A DNA stretch of 64,000 nt from the NCBI RefSeq assembly GCF_030436115.1, contig NZ_CP129407.1, positions 736,935 through 800,934 of the forward strand, given 5' to 3'. The position numbers were made by a program, and so were the translations under genes. The notes below the pieces were generated by a model. The model had not been told where the DNA came from and did no database searches. It worked only from the letters and a program-made list of their open reading frames with translations. The stretch comes from Borrelia sp. P9F1 (GTDB taxonomy: Bacteria; Spirochaetota; Spirochaetia; Borreliales; Borreliaceae). This document shows positions 26,402 through 36,121 of the stretch, in pieces; position 1 is the stretch's first letter; every line of letters begins with the position of its first letter.

Positions 26402-28201
26402 ATGAGGGTTATCTTGAAAGAAAGATATAGGTTTGGCATACTGTTTTTATCTTTGGTGTTTTTTATATATCTTTTTACTTTATTTAAGATGCAAATTGGG
26501 AAGCACTTGTTTTACGATAGAGAAGCAATAGTACTTTTGTCCAGAGTTGAAAAAATCAACGCCTCAAGAGGTGAGATTTTGGATTCAAATTTAAATGTTA
26601 TCGCAAATAACCTTACGGCATTTGTTTTAAAGATTGGCTTGGATCAATATTATGGAATGCCTCTGGAAGATAGAGAAGAGATGTTAAATTTTTTATCAAG
26701 GGCTTTAAAGTTGGATCAGGAATTTATTCTTGCTAAGATTGAGGCTCCTAGGGGATATCTTAAGGATGTGGAGATAGTTGAACTTAGTCCAGAAATGTTG
26801 TTTAGGATATCTGAAAAAAGGAATTATTATCCTGCCATTTTATGGTCATATTCTTTTAAGCGGAATTATTTGGTGGATGATTCTTATTCTCATCCTATTG
26901 GATATGTTGGTAGAATTAACCAAAGGGAACTTCGTTCATTTTATAATGTTGAAGGATATGATAGTAATTCTACGATAGGAAAATCGGGTATTGAGCAGAT
27001 TTACGATGGCTATATTAGGGGAAAGGAAGGTTTAATTAAGTACAGGGTAGATTCTAAGGAGAGGAAGATAGATAGTGGTTCTATTATAGAGAATATGACT
27101 CCCGGGAATAATATCGTTTTAAACATTATGCAGGATATCCAAATGCTTGCCAAAAATACTTTAGGGGAGAGGTATGGGACTGTGGTGGTATTAAAGCCTT
27201 CAACAGGAGGTGTATTGGCTCTTCACAATTATCCTTATTATTCAATGAAAGATGTTTATAACAAGTATTCTAGGGAAGATTATTCTTTTCTAAATAGAGC
27301 GGTTCAATCAGTATATCCTCCGGCCTCTATTTTTAAATTGGTCATGGCTACTGCTTTATTGGAAGAAAAAGTTTTAGATAAGGACAGAAAGATATATTGT
27401 CCGGGATATTTTAAGGTGGGTAATAGGACTTTTCATTGCTGGCAGCGTGGTGGACATGGTTATGTCAATTTAGAAGAGGCTATAGCGCATTCATGTAATG
27501 TGTATTTTTATACATTGGGTCTTAAATATCTTGGAGCTGAGAAGATTTTTAAATATGCAAGAGAATATGGATTTGGGGAGAAAACAGGTATTGATTTGCC
27601 AAATGAGGTATCAGGGCTCTTGCCAAGTCCAACATGGAAGGAAAAAATTTTTAAGCAGCCTTGGGTGGGTGGAGATACTGTAAATTTTTCAATAGGACAA
27701 GGATTTTTAAATGCCACTCCTATTCAAGTTGCTAATATGGTAGCCATGATTTCAAATGAAGGTGTTGTTTATAAGCCAAGAGTTGTTAATAAAATTTTGG
27801 ATGGAAATACTAATGAGATTGTTCTTGCAAATTCTCCAGAGATCCTCAGAAAGACTAGTCTTATTAGTAAGAGTACTTTTGAGCTTTTAAAAAAATATAT
27901 GAGAGGTGTTATAACTTATGGCACTGCAAAAAATTCAGTTCTTACTAAGGCAGTGGAGGTTGGAGGGAAGACGGGAACAGGTCAGACTGGTGTTACTGGT
28001 TTTGAGAATAGTTCTTTTGTAGGGCTTGCTCCCTATAATGGTGTCCCGGGGGAACAAGTTATTGTTTTTAGTCTGGTTGAAGGAAGGAGTAATGCTGATA
28101 TGTGGCCTGCTAAAGCTGTGGATTTAATCATGCAAGGTATTTTCGCTAATCAGAGTTATGACGATATCCTTAAAGGGTATAGGCCATGGTATATTAGGTA
28201 G
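26402..28201 (+). CDS. mrdA: Penicillin-binding protein 2 (elongation transpeptidase)
   Basis: A 599-residue class B penicillin-binding protein with an N-terminal membrane helix (residues 12-30), a dimerisation domain with SRVEKINASRGEILDSN, and the transpeptidase domain. The catalytic SxxK is PPASIFKL near residue 306, SxN is HSCNVYFYTLG, and KTG is VGGKTGTGQT near residue 522. It crosslinks side-wall peptidoglycan with RodA. The ATG follows the mreD stop by one base. Confidence 0.95.
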   Translation: MRVILKERYRFGILFLSLVFFIYLFTLFKMQIGKHLFYDREAIVLLSRVEKINASRGEILDSNLNVIANNLTAFVLKIGLDQYYGMPLEDREEMLNFLSRALKLDQEFILAKIEAPRGYLKDVEIVELSPEMLFRISEKRNYYPAILWSYSFKRNYLVDDSYSHPIGYVGRINQRELRSFYNVEGYDSNSTIGKSGIEQIYDGYIRGKEGLIKYRVDSKERKIDSGSIIENMTPGNNIVLNIMQDIQMLAKNTLGERYGTVVVLKPSTGGVLALHNYPYYSMKDVYNKYSREDYSFLNRAVQSVYPPASIFKLVMATALLEEKVLDKDRKIYCPGYFKVGNRTFHCWQRGGHGYVNLEEAIAHSCNVYFYTLGLKYLGAEKIFKYAREYGFGEKTGIDLPNEVSGLLPSPTWKEKIFKQPWVGGDTVNFSIGQGFLNATPIQVANMVAMISNEGVVYKPRVVNKILDGNTNEIVLANSPEILRKTSLISKSTFELLKKYMRGVITYGTAKNSVLTKAVEVGGKTGTGQTGVTGFENSSFVGLAPYNGVPGEQVIVFSLVEGRSNADMWPAKAVDLIMQGIFANQSYDDILKGYRPWYIR

Positions 28202-28207
28202 GGTGAA

Positions 28208-29527
28208 GTGGCTGTTTTTAGGAAAGGTTATGATTTTTTGGCATTAATTAGTTTGGCGATTATATCTTTTGTTGGGATTTTTCTTATATATTCTAGTGAT
28301 TATGCTTCTAATGGTTCTTTGGTTAAAATTGAGTATTTTAAGCAGTCTGTATGGGTTTTTATTGGTTTTTTTTTGATTTTTATAATGGGAAGGTATGATC
28401 TTAAGATCATACAGGGGGTGATTTATCCTTTATATTTTTTATTAGTAGTTTCTTTGATTTTTACTGCTCTTTTTGGCGTTACTGTTAATGGGGCAAGATC
28501 TTGGATCGGGATTTGGAAGTTGGGGGGGCAGCCTTCAGAATTTGGTAAAATTGTTAGCATATTGGTTCTCGCTAAATTCTACAGTAGTAGGAGAGATGAT
28601 AGTAGCATTTTTGTTTTTATTTTTGCTTTTCTTTTAATTTTACCTGTTATTGCGCTTGTGTTTTTGCAGCCTGACTTTGGAACTGCTGTGGTTTATTTGA
28701 GTATATTTGTGTTTATTTCTTTTTTTGCTGGCGTGGATGTGCATTATATTTCGTATTTTACTTTGGTAGGATTTCTTTCATTTCTCTTTGTAGTGGTACC
28801 TGTTTGGTGTGAGTATAAGTCAGATATGGGTAATATAGTATATTTGATTTTTTCGAATAATTTTTATTTTCGCATAGCTTCTTTGGTGTTGGTACTGGTA
28901 TTTTTGTCTGCTGTTATAGGATTTTTTATTTCAAAGTACAATCTAAATATTAGGCTTACTTATTTTTATATTATGTTTGTAAGTTCAATTTTACTAATTT
29001 CTGCCTTTGCGTCTAGCTTTCTCTCTAAGATGATGAAACCCTATCAAATTAAGAGATTTTTAGTCTTCCTAGATCCAAATATTGATCTTAAGGGGGCTGG
29101 CTGGAATTTAAATCAGGTAAAGATTGCAATTGGCTCTGGGGGTGCTTTGGGTAAGGGATTTTTAAAGGGACCCTATACACACGCAAATTATGTGCCATCT
29201 CAGAGTACAGATTTTATTTTTTCAATTCTTGCTGAGGAGTTTGGATTTTTGGGAGTTGGTTCAGTTTTAGTCTTGTTTTTCTTTATCTTTTTCAGGATTT
29301 TAATAATAATGAATAAGAGCAGAGATAAGTATATGTCTTTGGTTTTATCGGGTGTGTTGGGTCTTTTATTTTTTCATACTTCTTTTAATGTTGGGATGTG
29401 TTTGGGTCTCTTGCCAATTACAGGAATACCTTTACCTTTCCTCTCTTATGGGGGTTCTTCGAGTATTACCTTCTTTCTGGCTATGGCTCTTTATTTTAAC
29501 ATTGAGTCTATAGTGACAGTAGACTAA
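28208..29527 (+). CDS. rodA: Peptidoglycan glycosyltransferase RodA (SEDS)
   Basis: A 439-residue SEDS-family integral membrane polymerase with about ten to twelve transmembrane segments. Conserved stretches are GARSWIGIWKLGGQPSEFGK, FLQPDFGTAVVYLSIF, and the C-terminal VPSQSTDFIFSILAEEFGFLG with GIPLPFLSYGGSSSITF. It makes glycan strands for cylindrical growth with PBP2. The start is GTG 28208, seven bases after the PBP2 stop. It is the last gene of the elongation operon. Confidence 0.95.
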   Translation: MAVFRKGYDFLALISLAIISFVGIFLIYSSDYASNGSLVKIEYFKQSVWVFIGFFLIFIMGRYDLKIIQGVIYPLYFLLVVSLIFTALFGVTVNGARSWIGIWKLGGQPSEFGKIVSILVLAKFYSSRRDDSSIFVFIFAFLLILPVIALVFLQPDFGTAVVYLSIFVFISFFAGVDVHYISYFTLVGFLSFLFVVVPVWCEYKSDMGNIVYLIFSNNFYFRIASLVLVLVFLSAVIGFFISKYNLNIRLTYFYIMFVSSILLISAFASSFLSKMMKPYQIKRFLVFLDPNIDLKGAGWNLNQVKIAIGSGGALGKGFLKGPYTHANYVPSQSTDFIFSILAEEFGFLGVGSVLVLFFFIFFRILIIMNKSRDKYMSLVLSGVLGLLFFHTSFNVGMCLGLLPITGIPLPFLSYGGSSSITFFLAMALYFNIESIVTVD

Positions 29528-29622
29528 GTATTTTATTGGTGTCTGTTTTTTTAATAAGTTTTTTTGTATATTTTATTTGGGGATTTTTGATATTGGAAGG
29601 ATAGGGTTTAAAAGGTGTTTTT

Positions 29623-31374
29623 ATGGGTAAAGAGTTAGACAGAGATGGTATTTTGTATAAAAAAAGGCATTCAGTTGCTCATGTTATGGCAGAAGCGGTT
29701 CTTGCTTTATTTCCAAGTACTAAAATTGCAATAGGTCCCCCAATTAAAGATGGGTTTTATTATGATTTTGAGTTTGAAGCTCATATTACAGAGGATGTTC
29801 TTTTGTTAATAGAGAGCAAGATGCGAGATATTTTAAAGACGGGTAGTTCTTTTGTAAAGGAGGTAATTACTAAGGAACACGCCTTAGATTTGTTTAAAGA
29901 TCAGCCTTACAAGATCGATTTAATTAATAACCTTGGGTTTGAAGAAGAGATTTCGATATATAGGAGCCATAATTTTGTTGATCTTTGCAAGGGTCCTCAT
30001 GTTGATGATATGCGTAAAATTGACCCAAAAGCATTTAAGTTAACCAGTATTGCCGGTGCTTATTGGCGTGGGAATGAAAAAAATAAAATGCTTACTCGCA
30101 TCTATGGGACTTTGTGGAATAATGAAAGAGAGCTTAAAGCGTATCTTCACTTAAGGGAGGAGATAAAAAGAAGAGACCACAGGAAACTTGGACGAGAGCT
30201 TGACTTATTTTCTATTCATGAGGAGATAGGTCCAGGACTTATATTTTTTCACCCTAATGGCGCTAGGGTAAGAACTTTGATAGAAGATTTTTGGAGAGAA
30301 GAACATTTTAAAAACGGGTATGACATTCTTTTTACACCCCACGTGGGTAAATCTTGGCTTTGGGAAACATCCGGACACCTAGATTTTTATAAGGATAGCA
30401 TGTTTGAGAAAATCGAGATGGATAGGAGTAGTTATTATGTTAAGCCTATGAATTGTCCGTTTCATATTGCGATTTATAATGAGGGGAAGCACTCTTATAA
30501 GGATTTACCTTTCAGATGGGCTGAGCTTGGTACAGTGTATCGTTATGAAAAAATAGGTGCTCTTCACGGCTCTATGCGTGTTAGAGGATTTACTCAAGAC
30601 GATGCTCATATCATATGTACTTATGAGCAAGTTAAGACAGAGGTTAAGGAAGTTTTAAGATTCGCACTTTATATATGGGATAAATTTGGTTTTACAAACT
30701 TAAGAGCATATCTTTCTACAAAACCTGCAAAATCTGTAGGCAGTGTTGAAGATTGGGATATGTCTGTAAGGGTATTAGAGGAGGCTTTAATTGATTTTAA
30801 TATTTCTTACGATGTTGATGAAGGCGGGGGAGCCTTTTATGGACCTAAGATTGACCTTAAAATAGTAGATTCTCTTGAAAGAGAATGGCAGATGAGTACA
30901 ATTCAGTTTGATTTTAATTTACCAGAAAGATTTAAAATGACTTATACTACGGAAGAGGGTAAGGATAAGAGACCTTTTATGATTCATCGTGCTCTTCTCG
31001 GTTCTGTTGAGAGATTTTTTGGTATTTTCGTAGAACATTACGGGGGAGCATTTCCTGTATGGCTTGCACCTCTTCAAGTTGTCATTATTCCTGTGAATAA
31101 TATTGTAGAAGAATATGCACTAAGAGTTTTGTCCATATTTAGGGAAGGAGGCATTAGGATAAAGCTTGATAATGATTGTAATACAAGAATGAATGCTAAG
31201 ATTAGAGAATATCAGGCTAAGAAAGTACCTTATATGTTTATAATAGGAGAGAGAGAGTTAAAGAAAGAGGAGATTTCTATTAGGACTAGAACTAATGAGC
31301 AGATTAATGGGCTTGGGCTTGCCGAGGCTTTTGAATTTGTAAAATTAAAAATAAAGCTTAAGGAGATTTTGTAA
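29623..31374 (+). CDS. thrS: Threonyl-tRNA synthetase without TGS domain
   Basis: A 583-residue class II synthetase. It begins directly with the editing domain (HSVAHVMAEAVLALFP, later VDLCKGPHVDDM), followed by the catalytic core (zinc ligand Cys in KPMNCPFHIAIY, motif 2 RWAELGTVYRYEKIGALHG, motif 3 region FMIHRALLGSVERFFG) and an anticodon-binding C-terminus. The usual N-terminal TGS domain of about 60 residues is absent, as the shorter length shows. The ATG at 29623 has AAAGG upstream, and no longer open frame exists upstream that would supply a TGS domain. Confidence 0.94.
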   Translation: MGKELDRDGILYKKRHSVAHVMAEAVLALFPSTKIAIGPPIKDGFYYDFEFEAHITEDVLLLIESKMRDILKTGSSFVKEVITKEHALDLFKDQPYKIDLINNLGFEEEISIYRSHNFVDLCKGPHVDDMRKIDPKAFKLTSIAGAYWRGNEKNKMLTRIYGTLWNNERELKAYLHLREEIKRRDHRKLGRELDLFSIHEEIGPGLIFFHPNGARVRTLIEDFWREEHFKNGYDILFTPHVGKSWLWETSGHLDFYKDSMFEKIEMDRSSYYVKPMNCPFHIAIYNEGKHSYKDLPFRWAELGTVYRYEKIGALHGSMRVRGFTQDDAHIICTYEQVKTEVKEVLRFALYIWDKFGFTNLRAYLSTKPAKSVGSVEDWDMSVRVLEEALIDFNISYDVDEGGGAFYGPKIDLKIVDSLEREWQMSTIQFDFNLPERFKMTYTTEEGKDKRPFMIHRALLGSVERFFGIFVEHYGGAFPVWLAPLQVVIIPVNNIVEEYALRVLSIFREGGIRIKLDNDCNTRMNAKIREYQAKKVPYMFIIGERELKKEEISIRTRTNEQINGLGLAEAFEFVKLKIKLKEIL

Positions 31375-31375
31375 A

Positions 31376-31999
31376 TTGAGTCGTATGGGAATGATTAGTC
31401 CTAATAAGGTAACTTTTTTTCGGATTATATTGTCTTTCATCATATTACTTATATTTTTTCTTGAAGATTTTTGGAATCCTTATTTGTTTTTAATTCTGAT
31501 TTGGGTTCTAATTGTTTTAAATGAAATAACAGATGTTATCGATGGGCATATTGCTAGAAAGTATGGGTTGGTTAGCAATATGGGGAAAGTTTTAGATCCT
31601 TATGCAGATGTTCTGCAACACTTAACGTATTTCGTTTTCTTCTTTTATAAGGGTATTACTCCGTATTATTTTTTTGTGGTATTTGTGTACCGTGAGATTT
31701 CCATTGGTTTTATTCGAAATTTAATCATCCAATTTAACATAGTTCAACAAGCTAAAATTTCGGGTAAATTAAAATCATTATTTTACGCTGTTGCAACATT
31801 TGCCAGCCTTTTTCTTTATAGTCTAGATAAATTGAAAATTACTATGTTGATTGAGAAATATATAGGGGCTGTTTTAAATATAAATTTTAATTTCTCTTTT
31901 ATTATTGGAATAATATATGCTATGTCTACATTTTTAGTCATTGTGTCTTTTATCGACTATTTGTTGGTTTTTTTGGAGCTTGAAAAATATGAAAATTAA
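31376..31999 (+). CDS. pgsA: CDP-alcohol phosphatidyltransferase (PgsA-like)
   Basis: A 207-residue membrane enzyme of the CDP-alcohol phosphatidyltransferase family. The signature is seen as DVIDGHIARKYGLVSNMGKVLDPYAD (a DGx2ARx8Gx3Dx3D pattern) at about residues 52-77, with hydrophobic helices before and after. It probably makes phosphatidylglycerol phosphate, a main Borrelia phospholipid precursor; phosphatidylcholine synthase is a related alternative. The start is TTG 31376, with AAGGAG ten bases upstream. It overlaps the next gene by 11 bases. Confidence 0.87.
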   Translation: MSRMGMISPNKVTFFRIILSFIILLIFFLEDFWNPYLFLILIWVLIVLNEITDVIDGHIARKYGLVSNMGKVLDPYADVLQHLTYFVFFFYKGITPYYFFVVFVYREISIGFIRNLIIQFNIVQQAKISGKLKSLFYAVATFASLFLYSLDKLKITMLIEKYIGAVLNINFNFSFIIGIIYAMSTFLVIVSFIDYLLVFLELEKYEN

Positions 32000-33425
32000 A
32001 ATTTTATTGGGCATATTGCTAATTATTTCTTATTCTCATGCTCAGGCGAAGCAGATATTGACAGAGATGACTCCTTTAAGTATTTCAAGTAAAACCGGGA
32101 AGGGGAGTGTTTATTTAAGAGTTAGTAAGTCCTCCGATTATATCTTAACTTTTGATAGTTCCTTAAAGTCAGATTTTGTTTATATGGTTTATGATGTTGT
32201 AAAGAAGAAATACTTAACAGATAAGGTAAAAAAGAAGGATGTTAAAATTAAATTAGATAAAGATGTTCTTTATGCTGTGATTTACATTACATCTGAAAAT
32301 TCAGATATTAATCTTGTACTTACAGACTTAGATTTATCGATAATAAGCGATAGCTCTTTAAGAGCCAAACCAAACCATATCAAAATGCAAGATAAAACTT
32401 TTCTATTAAGGGAATTGCCAGTCTTTGGGCTGGACTTGGAGATTGAAAAATATATTTTAAGAATATATAAAAGCAATATTTACATTGCTTATCAGATGAA
32501 AACAGGTGATAAAATTAAGGTGTCTGCATTTATTGAAAATATTGGTTGGTTTGATGTGTCATCTGCTGTTAATGAAAATATTACTGGTGTTGCGTGTTTT
32601 GATTTTGCAATCAATTCTAGAGGAGAATTATATGTTGCCTTTACTACTAAGGGAACGGATAACTTTTCTAGAGAACTTATAGTTAAAAAATTTAATAGCA
32701 GAAAGTGGATTGATATTAGTCCTAAATTTAGAGACAATATCGGATCTTTGGTCAATATTAGTATTGACAGAAGAGATAGCTTGTATTTAGCTTATTTGAG
32801 AGAGATTGGTAAAGAATATAAAATAAGTTTTGTTACAAATGAAGGATATGGGCGTATTTGGAGTGGTGTTGGTGGTGCTTATGTTTCTAAAGGAAATGCT
32901 AATGTTGATGTTTCAAACATTGGCATCATTTCTGAGCCTTTCTTGGGGATTTTTTATAATTATCAAATAGATGGGTATATGAAGTCTGAGTTTGTTATTA
33001 ATAAGGGAAAAACTTGGACGAATACAAATACTCAGACTGCTATTAAGGCAAATTCTATAAGAATTCTTTCCAATGCTAAGTCTAACCAAGTTGTTGTAAG
33101 TTATGTAACAAAGGGTAGGCCTATTGTTAGTATTTCTACTTTGGAATGTGATAAATGGTACAATATAAGTCCAAATATTGATTCTGAAGGCGACATAAGA
33201 AGTGATATCATAGAGTATCGAAACAATTTGTTCTTAGTTTATGAAGATAGTAATAATATTAGGCTTATCTATTTTGATAATAATAATTGGTATTTTGTGA
33301 ATGAAGCTGAGGTATTGCAGCAATTTGCTCTTAGACCTCAAATTGAACAGTACGGAAGAGAAGGATTTATAATGGCGTATTTGAGTTCTGATTCTAAGAC
33401 CCTACATTTCAAGTTGATTACTTAG
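31989..33425 (+). CDS. Exported beta-rich protein, propeller-like
   Basis: A protein of about 478 residues with a signal peptide (MKIKILLGILLIISYSHAQA). The rest has repeated short units with Asp/Ser/Arg, then Leu-Tyr-(L/V/I)-Ala-(Y/F), for example INSRGELYVAFTTKG and DRRDSLYLAYLREIG. These recall sialidase/propeller blades. No catalytic motif is recognised. I choose ATG 31989, with GGAG about ten bases upstream, over the in-frame start at 31941 that would lie inside pgsA and lack a signal peptide. It overlaps the convergent cyaB-like gene by 24 bases. The location is probably periplasmic or surface. Confidence 0.65.
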   Translation: MKIKILLGILLIISYSHAQAKQILTEMTPLSISSKTGKGSVYLRVSKSSDYILTFDSSLKSDFVYMVYDVVKKKYLTDKVKKKDVKIKLDKDVLYAVIYITSENSDINLVLTDLDLSIISDSSLRAKPNHIKMQDKTFLLRELPVFGLDLEIEKYILRIYKSNIYIAYQMKTGDKIKVSAFIENIGWFDVSSAVNENITGVACFDFAINSRGELYVAFTTKGTDNFSRELIVKKFNSRKWIDISPKFRDNIGSLVNISIDRRDSLYLAYLREIGKEYKISFVTNEGYGRIWSGVGGAYVSKGNANVDVSNIGIISEPFLGIFYNYQIDGYMKSEFVINKGKTWTNTNTQTAIKANSIRILSNAKSNQVVVSYVTKGRPIVSISTLECDKWYNISPNIDSEGDIRSDIIEYRNNLFLVYEDSNNIRLIYFDNNNWYFVNEAEVLQQFALRPQIEQYGREGFIMAYLSSDSKTLHFKLIT

Positions 33426-33923
33426 TAGTTCAAAATACGACTTTTTTTCAATATTGTTTTTTAACTGAAAATCCTCCATGATTTCGTAGATTTCCGTTTT
33501 AGCTAGTGGCAGTTCACTTTTATCCCTAATGATTTTTTCTACTTCTAGAAAGAATCCAAGATTTTCAACCTCATTTATTTCTATGTTTAAGTTTTCCTTT
33601 TTATAGATCAAACTCTTTTTGTTTTTTTTATATAAAAGTTTGAATCTCATTTCTTTTAGAAGTAGTATGAAAGCACTTGCATTATCTACTCCAAATTCAA
33701 TTTCTTTGTTGATTTCTATATCATTATCTAATCGTTTGTTCTTAAATGTTACAATATCGGTTGAAGAATTAGACTTCCTTATTCTAATTGTTTGTTTTGT
33801 GTTACAGTAATACACATCTCGTTTAAATTCTTCTTTGATAAATTTGAATTTTTGCTTGGCTAATTTTAAGATTCTCTTAATTTCCCTTTTTGGGATAAAG
33901 GCTTTGGATTCTATTTCTAACAT
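33402..33923 (-). CDS. cyaB: CYTH-domain protein (CyaB-like)
   Basis: A 173-residue CYTH-fold protein. The hallmark ExExK reads EIESK at residues 3-7, followed by basic and acidic strands (YYCNTKQTIRIRKS, TFKNKRLDN, INKEIEFG, LNIEINEVENLGFFLEVEKI). Family members hydrolyse inorganic triphosphate or thiamine triphosphate, or act as class IV adenylyl cyclases. The Borrelia homologue is called cyaB, but the substrate cannot be read from sequence. It is divergent from ktrB and converges on the secreted protein gene. Confidence 0.82.
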   Translation of the reverse strand: MLEIESKAFIPKREIKRILKLAKQKFKFIKEEFKRDVYYCNTKQTIRIRKSNSSTDIVTFKNKRLDNDIEINKEIEFGVDNASAFILLLKEMRFKLLYKKNKKSLIYKKENLNIEINEVENLGFFLEVEKIIRDKSELPLAKTEIYEIMEDFQLKNNIEKKSYFELLSNQLEM

Positions 33924-34004
33924 GTATTAAAAATAATAAAATTGTGATAGTATTTCAATGTTTGCGGTGAAATACAAGTATCGTTTTTGTGTCTTTGTTG
34001 TTTT

Positions 34005-35324
34005 ATGTTAAAACTTGGGTTTAGTGATAGATTTCTTCTGTTCAGTTATTTTGTCTTGATTATCTTCTTTGGGTTTCTCTTGTTGTCTTTTCCTATTTCT
34101 TGGAAGGGAGAGGAAAAATTGGAATACATAGATGCTTTGTTTACATCCGTGTCTGCTGTTAGTATTACAGGGCTTACTACTGTTAAGATTGAAAATTTTT
34201 CCACCTTTGGATTTGTGGTCATAATGTTGTTAATCCAATTTGGAGGACTTGGGTTTATAACTATTACTACCTTTTATTTGCTTATACCTAAGCGTAAGTT
34301 GAAGATGACAGATGCTAGGATTATTAAGCAATATTCTCTTTCAAATATTGAATATAATCCCATTAAAATTTTGAAAAGTATCCTTCTTGTAACTTTTTTA
34401 ATTGAACTGATTGGACTAGTGTTGATAATAATTTGTTTTAAATTACGAGATGTCAGGGTTTCGTTTTTTGAAGTTTTGTTTACTGTGGTTTCAGCCTTTT
34501 GTAACGCAGGGTTTTCTATGCATTCTGAGAGTATTTATGCATGGCGGGATGTGCCTGAAGCGGTAGTAGTAGTAGCTATTTTGATCATTTGCGGGGGACT
34601 CGGGTTTATGGTGTATCGTGATGTTACTGACACCATTAGAGATAAAAAAAAATTATCTCTTCATGCTAAGATTGTCTTTAGTCTTAGTTTCTTTTTAATC
34701 GTTTTTGGAGCGGTTGTATTTTTTTTGTCTGAGATTCATAAGGTAAATGAAGGCTATTCACTTGGAACCTTAATATTAAATTCAATATTCTACTCGATAA
34801 GTACACGAACGGCAGGATTTAGTTACCTTGAAAATTCTGTTATTACGAGCAGGACTCAGATGATTACTTTGCCTTTCATGTTTATTGGAGGTGCTCCTGG
34901 ATCAACTGCTGGTGGAATTAAGGTAACCACGTTTTTTTTAATTATTCTTGCTGTAATAAAGACCCAAGATGGCAACGGTTATATTATAGGATCGTATAAG
35001 GTATCGATTGACAGTATAAGGTTTGCTCTTTTATTTTTTGCAAGAGCTATTTTTATTCTGTGTTTTTCATTTTTCATGCTTCTTGCTGCTGAGGGTGGGG
35101 GTAATTGGAAAGTGATTGACTTAGGGTATGAAGTTTTTTCTGCCTTTGGTACTGTTGGTCTTTCGGTAGGTGTTACTCAAGAATTGTCATATTTGGGTAA
35201 AATAATTATAATCTTTACTATGTTTGCAGGTAGAATAGGCCTTTTTTCGATGGCAATTTTTGTTTCGCGGAGAGTTCGCTTTGAGGAATTTACAAGACCA
35301 AGACAAGATATTTTGGTGGGTTAG
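34005..35324 (+). CDS. ktrB: Potassium transporter channel subunit KtrB
   Basis: A protein of about 439 residues with the four membrane-pore-membrane repeats of the Trk/Ktr/HKT family. Each pore loop keeps its glycine: SITGLTTV, FCNAGFSM, STRTAGFSY and GTVGLSVG. The third repeat is followed by the gating-loop segment GAPGSTAGGIKV. It imports K+ (in Ktr systems often with Na+). It is followed after seven bases by its cytoplasmic partner ktrA. The start is either ATG 34005 or TTG 33987; neither has a clear ribosome-binding site. Confidence 0.92.
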   Translation: MLKLGFSDRFLLFSYFVLIIFFGFLLLSFPISWKGEEKLEYIDALFTSVSAVSITGLTTVKIENFSTFGFVVIMLLIQFGGLGFITITTFYLLIPKRKLKMTDARIIKQYSLSNIEYNPIKILKSILLVTFLIELIGLVLIIICFKLRDVRVSFFEVLFTVVSAFCNAGFSMHSESIYAWRDVPEAVVVVAILIICGGLGFMVYRDVTDTIRDKKKLSLHAKIVFSLSFFLIVFGAVVFFLSEIHKVNEGYSLGTLILNSIFYSISTRTAGFSYLENSVITSRTQMITLPFMFIGGAPGSTAGGIKVTTFFLIILAVIKTQDGNGYIIGSYKVSIDSIRFALLFFARAIFILCFSFFMLLAAEGGGNWKVIDLGYEVFSAFGTVGLSVGVTQELSYLGKIIIIFTMFAGRIGLFSMAIFVSRRVRFEEFTRPRQDILVG

Positions 35325-35331
35325 ATAAGGG

Positions 35332-36111
35332 GTGAAGACTTTTGTTATTATTGGTCTGAATAATTTAGGCGTGCATCTTCTTGAGGACTTGAGTAAGCTT
35401 GATTGTCAAATTATTATTGTTGATACATCAAAGGAGTTGGTAGAGGAATATGATGTTATTGCTACGGAAAGTTTCATTCTTGATCAATTTACTAAAAATG
35501 CTTTAAAGAAAGTAATCCCTGTGGATACGGATGCTGTCATTATTGATTTTGATGATGATCTTGGAAAGAGTGCTCTTGTTACTCATTATTGTAATCTTTT
35601 AGGTGTAAGAGAAATATGTGTTAAAACTGAGGATAGGGATGATGCTGAAATATTGAAAACCCTTGGAGCTACGAAAATTATATTCCCAAGTAAAGATGCA
35701 GCAAGGAGATTGACTCCGCTGTTAGTTTCTCCCAATCTTTCGACGTATAATATTATTGGGTATGATATTATTGTTGCTGAGACTGTTATTCCTAAAGAGT
35801 ATGTGGGAAAGACTCTTCTTGAGGCTGATTTGAGAAGAGAAAAGGGCATTACAGTGATTGCTGTTAGAAATTTAAGTAATTCTAGGTATGAGTTTGTGGA
35901 TGGGGATTATTTTTTTTTGAAAGACGATAAGGTTGTGATTTGTGGTAAACCGGATAGTATTGAAAATTTCACAAATAATAAGGATTTGATTAAAGACTTA
36001 ATTGCGGCTTCTAAAGAGGAAGAGGCTTCATTTAAGGAAGGAACTAAGAAGTTGGGGTTTTTAAGGTTTTTTGATTTCATGAAGTTTAATAAAGATAAGA
36101 AGAGAGATTAG
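35332..36111 (+). CDS. ktrA: Potassium transporter RCK subunit KtrA
   Basis: A 259-residue RCK protein. The TrkA-N Rossmann segment is FVIIGLNNLGVHLLEDL with the acidic end IIIVD, and a TrkA-C domain follows (VGKTLLEADLRREKGITVIAVR). A charged tail of about 40 residues extends beyond the usual KtrA length. It forms the nucleotide-gated ring under KtrB. It starts at GTG 35332 with AAGGGG nearby. Confidence 0.9.
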   Translation: MKTFVIIGLNNLGVHLLEDLSKLDCQIIIVDTSKELVEEYDVIATESFILDQFTKNALKKVIPVDTDAVIIDFDDDLGKSALVTHYCNLLGVREICVKTEDRDDAEILKTLGATKIIFPSKDAARRLTPLLVSPNLSTYNIIGYDIIVAETVIPKEYVGKTLLEADLRREKGITVIAVRNLSNSRYEFVDGDYFFLKDDKVVICGKPDSIENFTNNKDLIKDLIAASKEEEASFKEGTKKLGFLRFFDFMKFNKDKKRD

Positions 36112-36121
36112 AGGATTTAGG

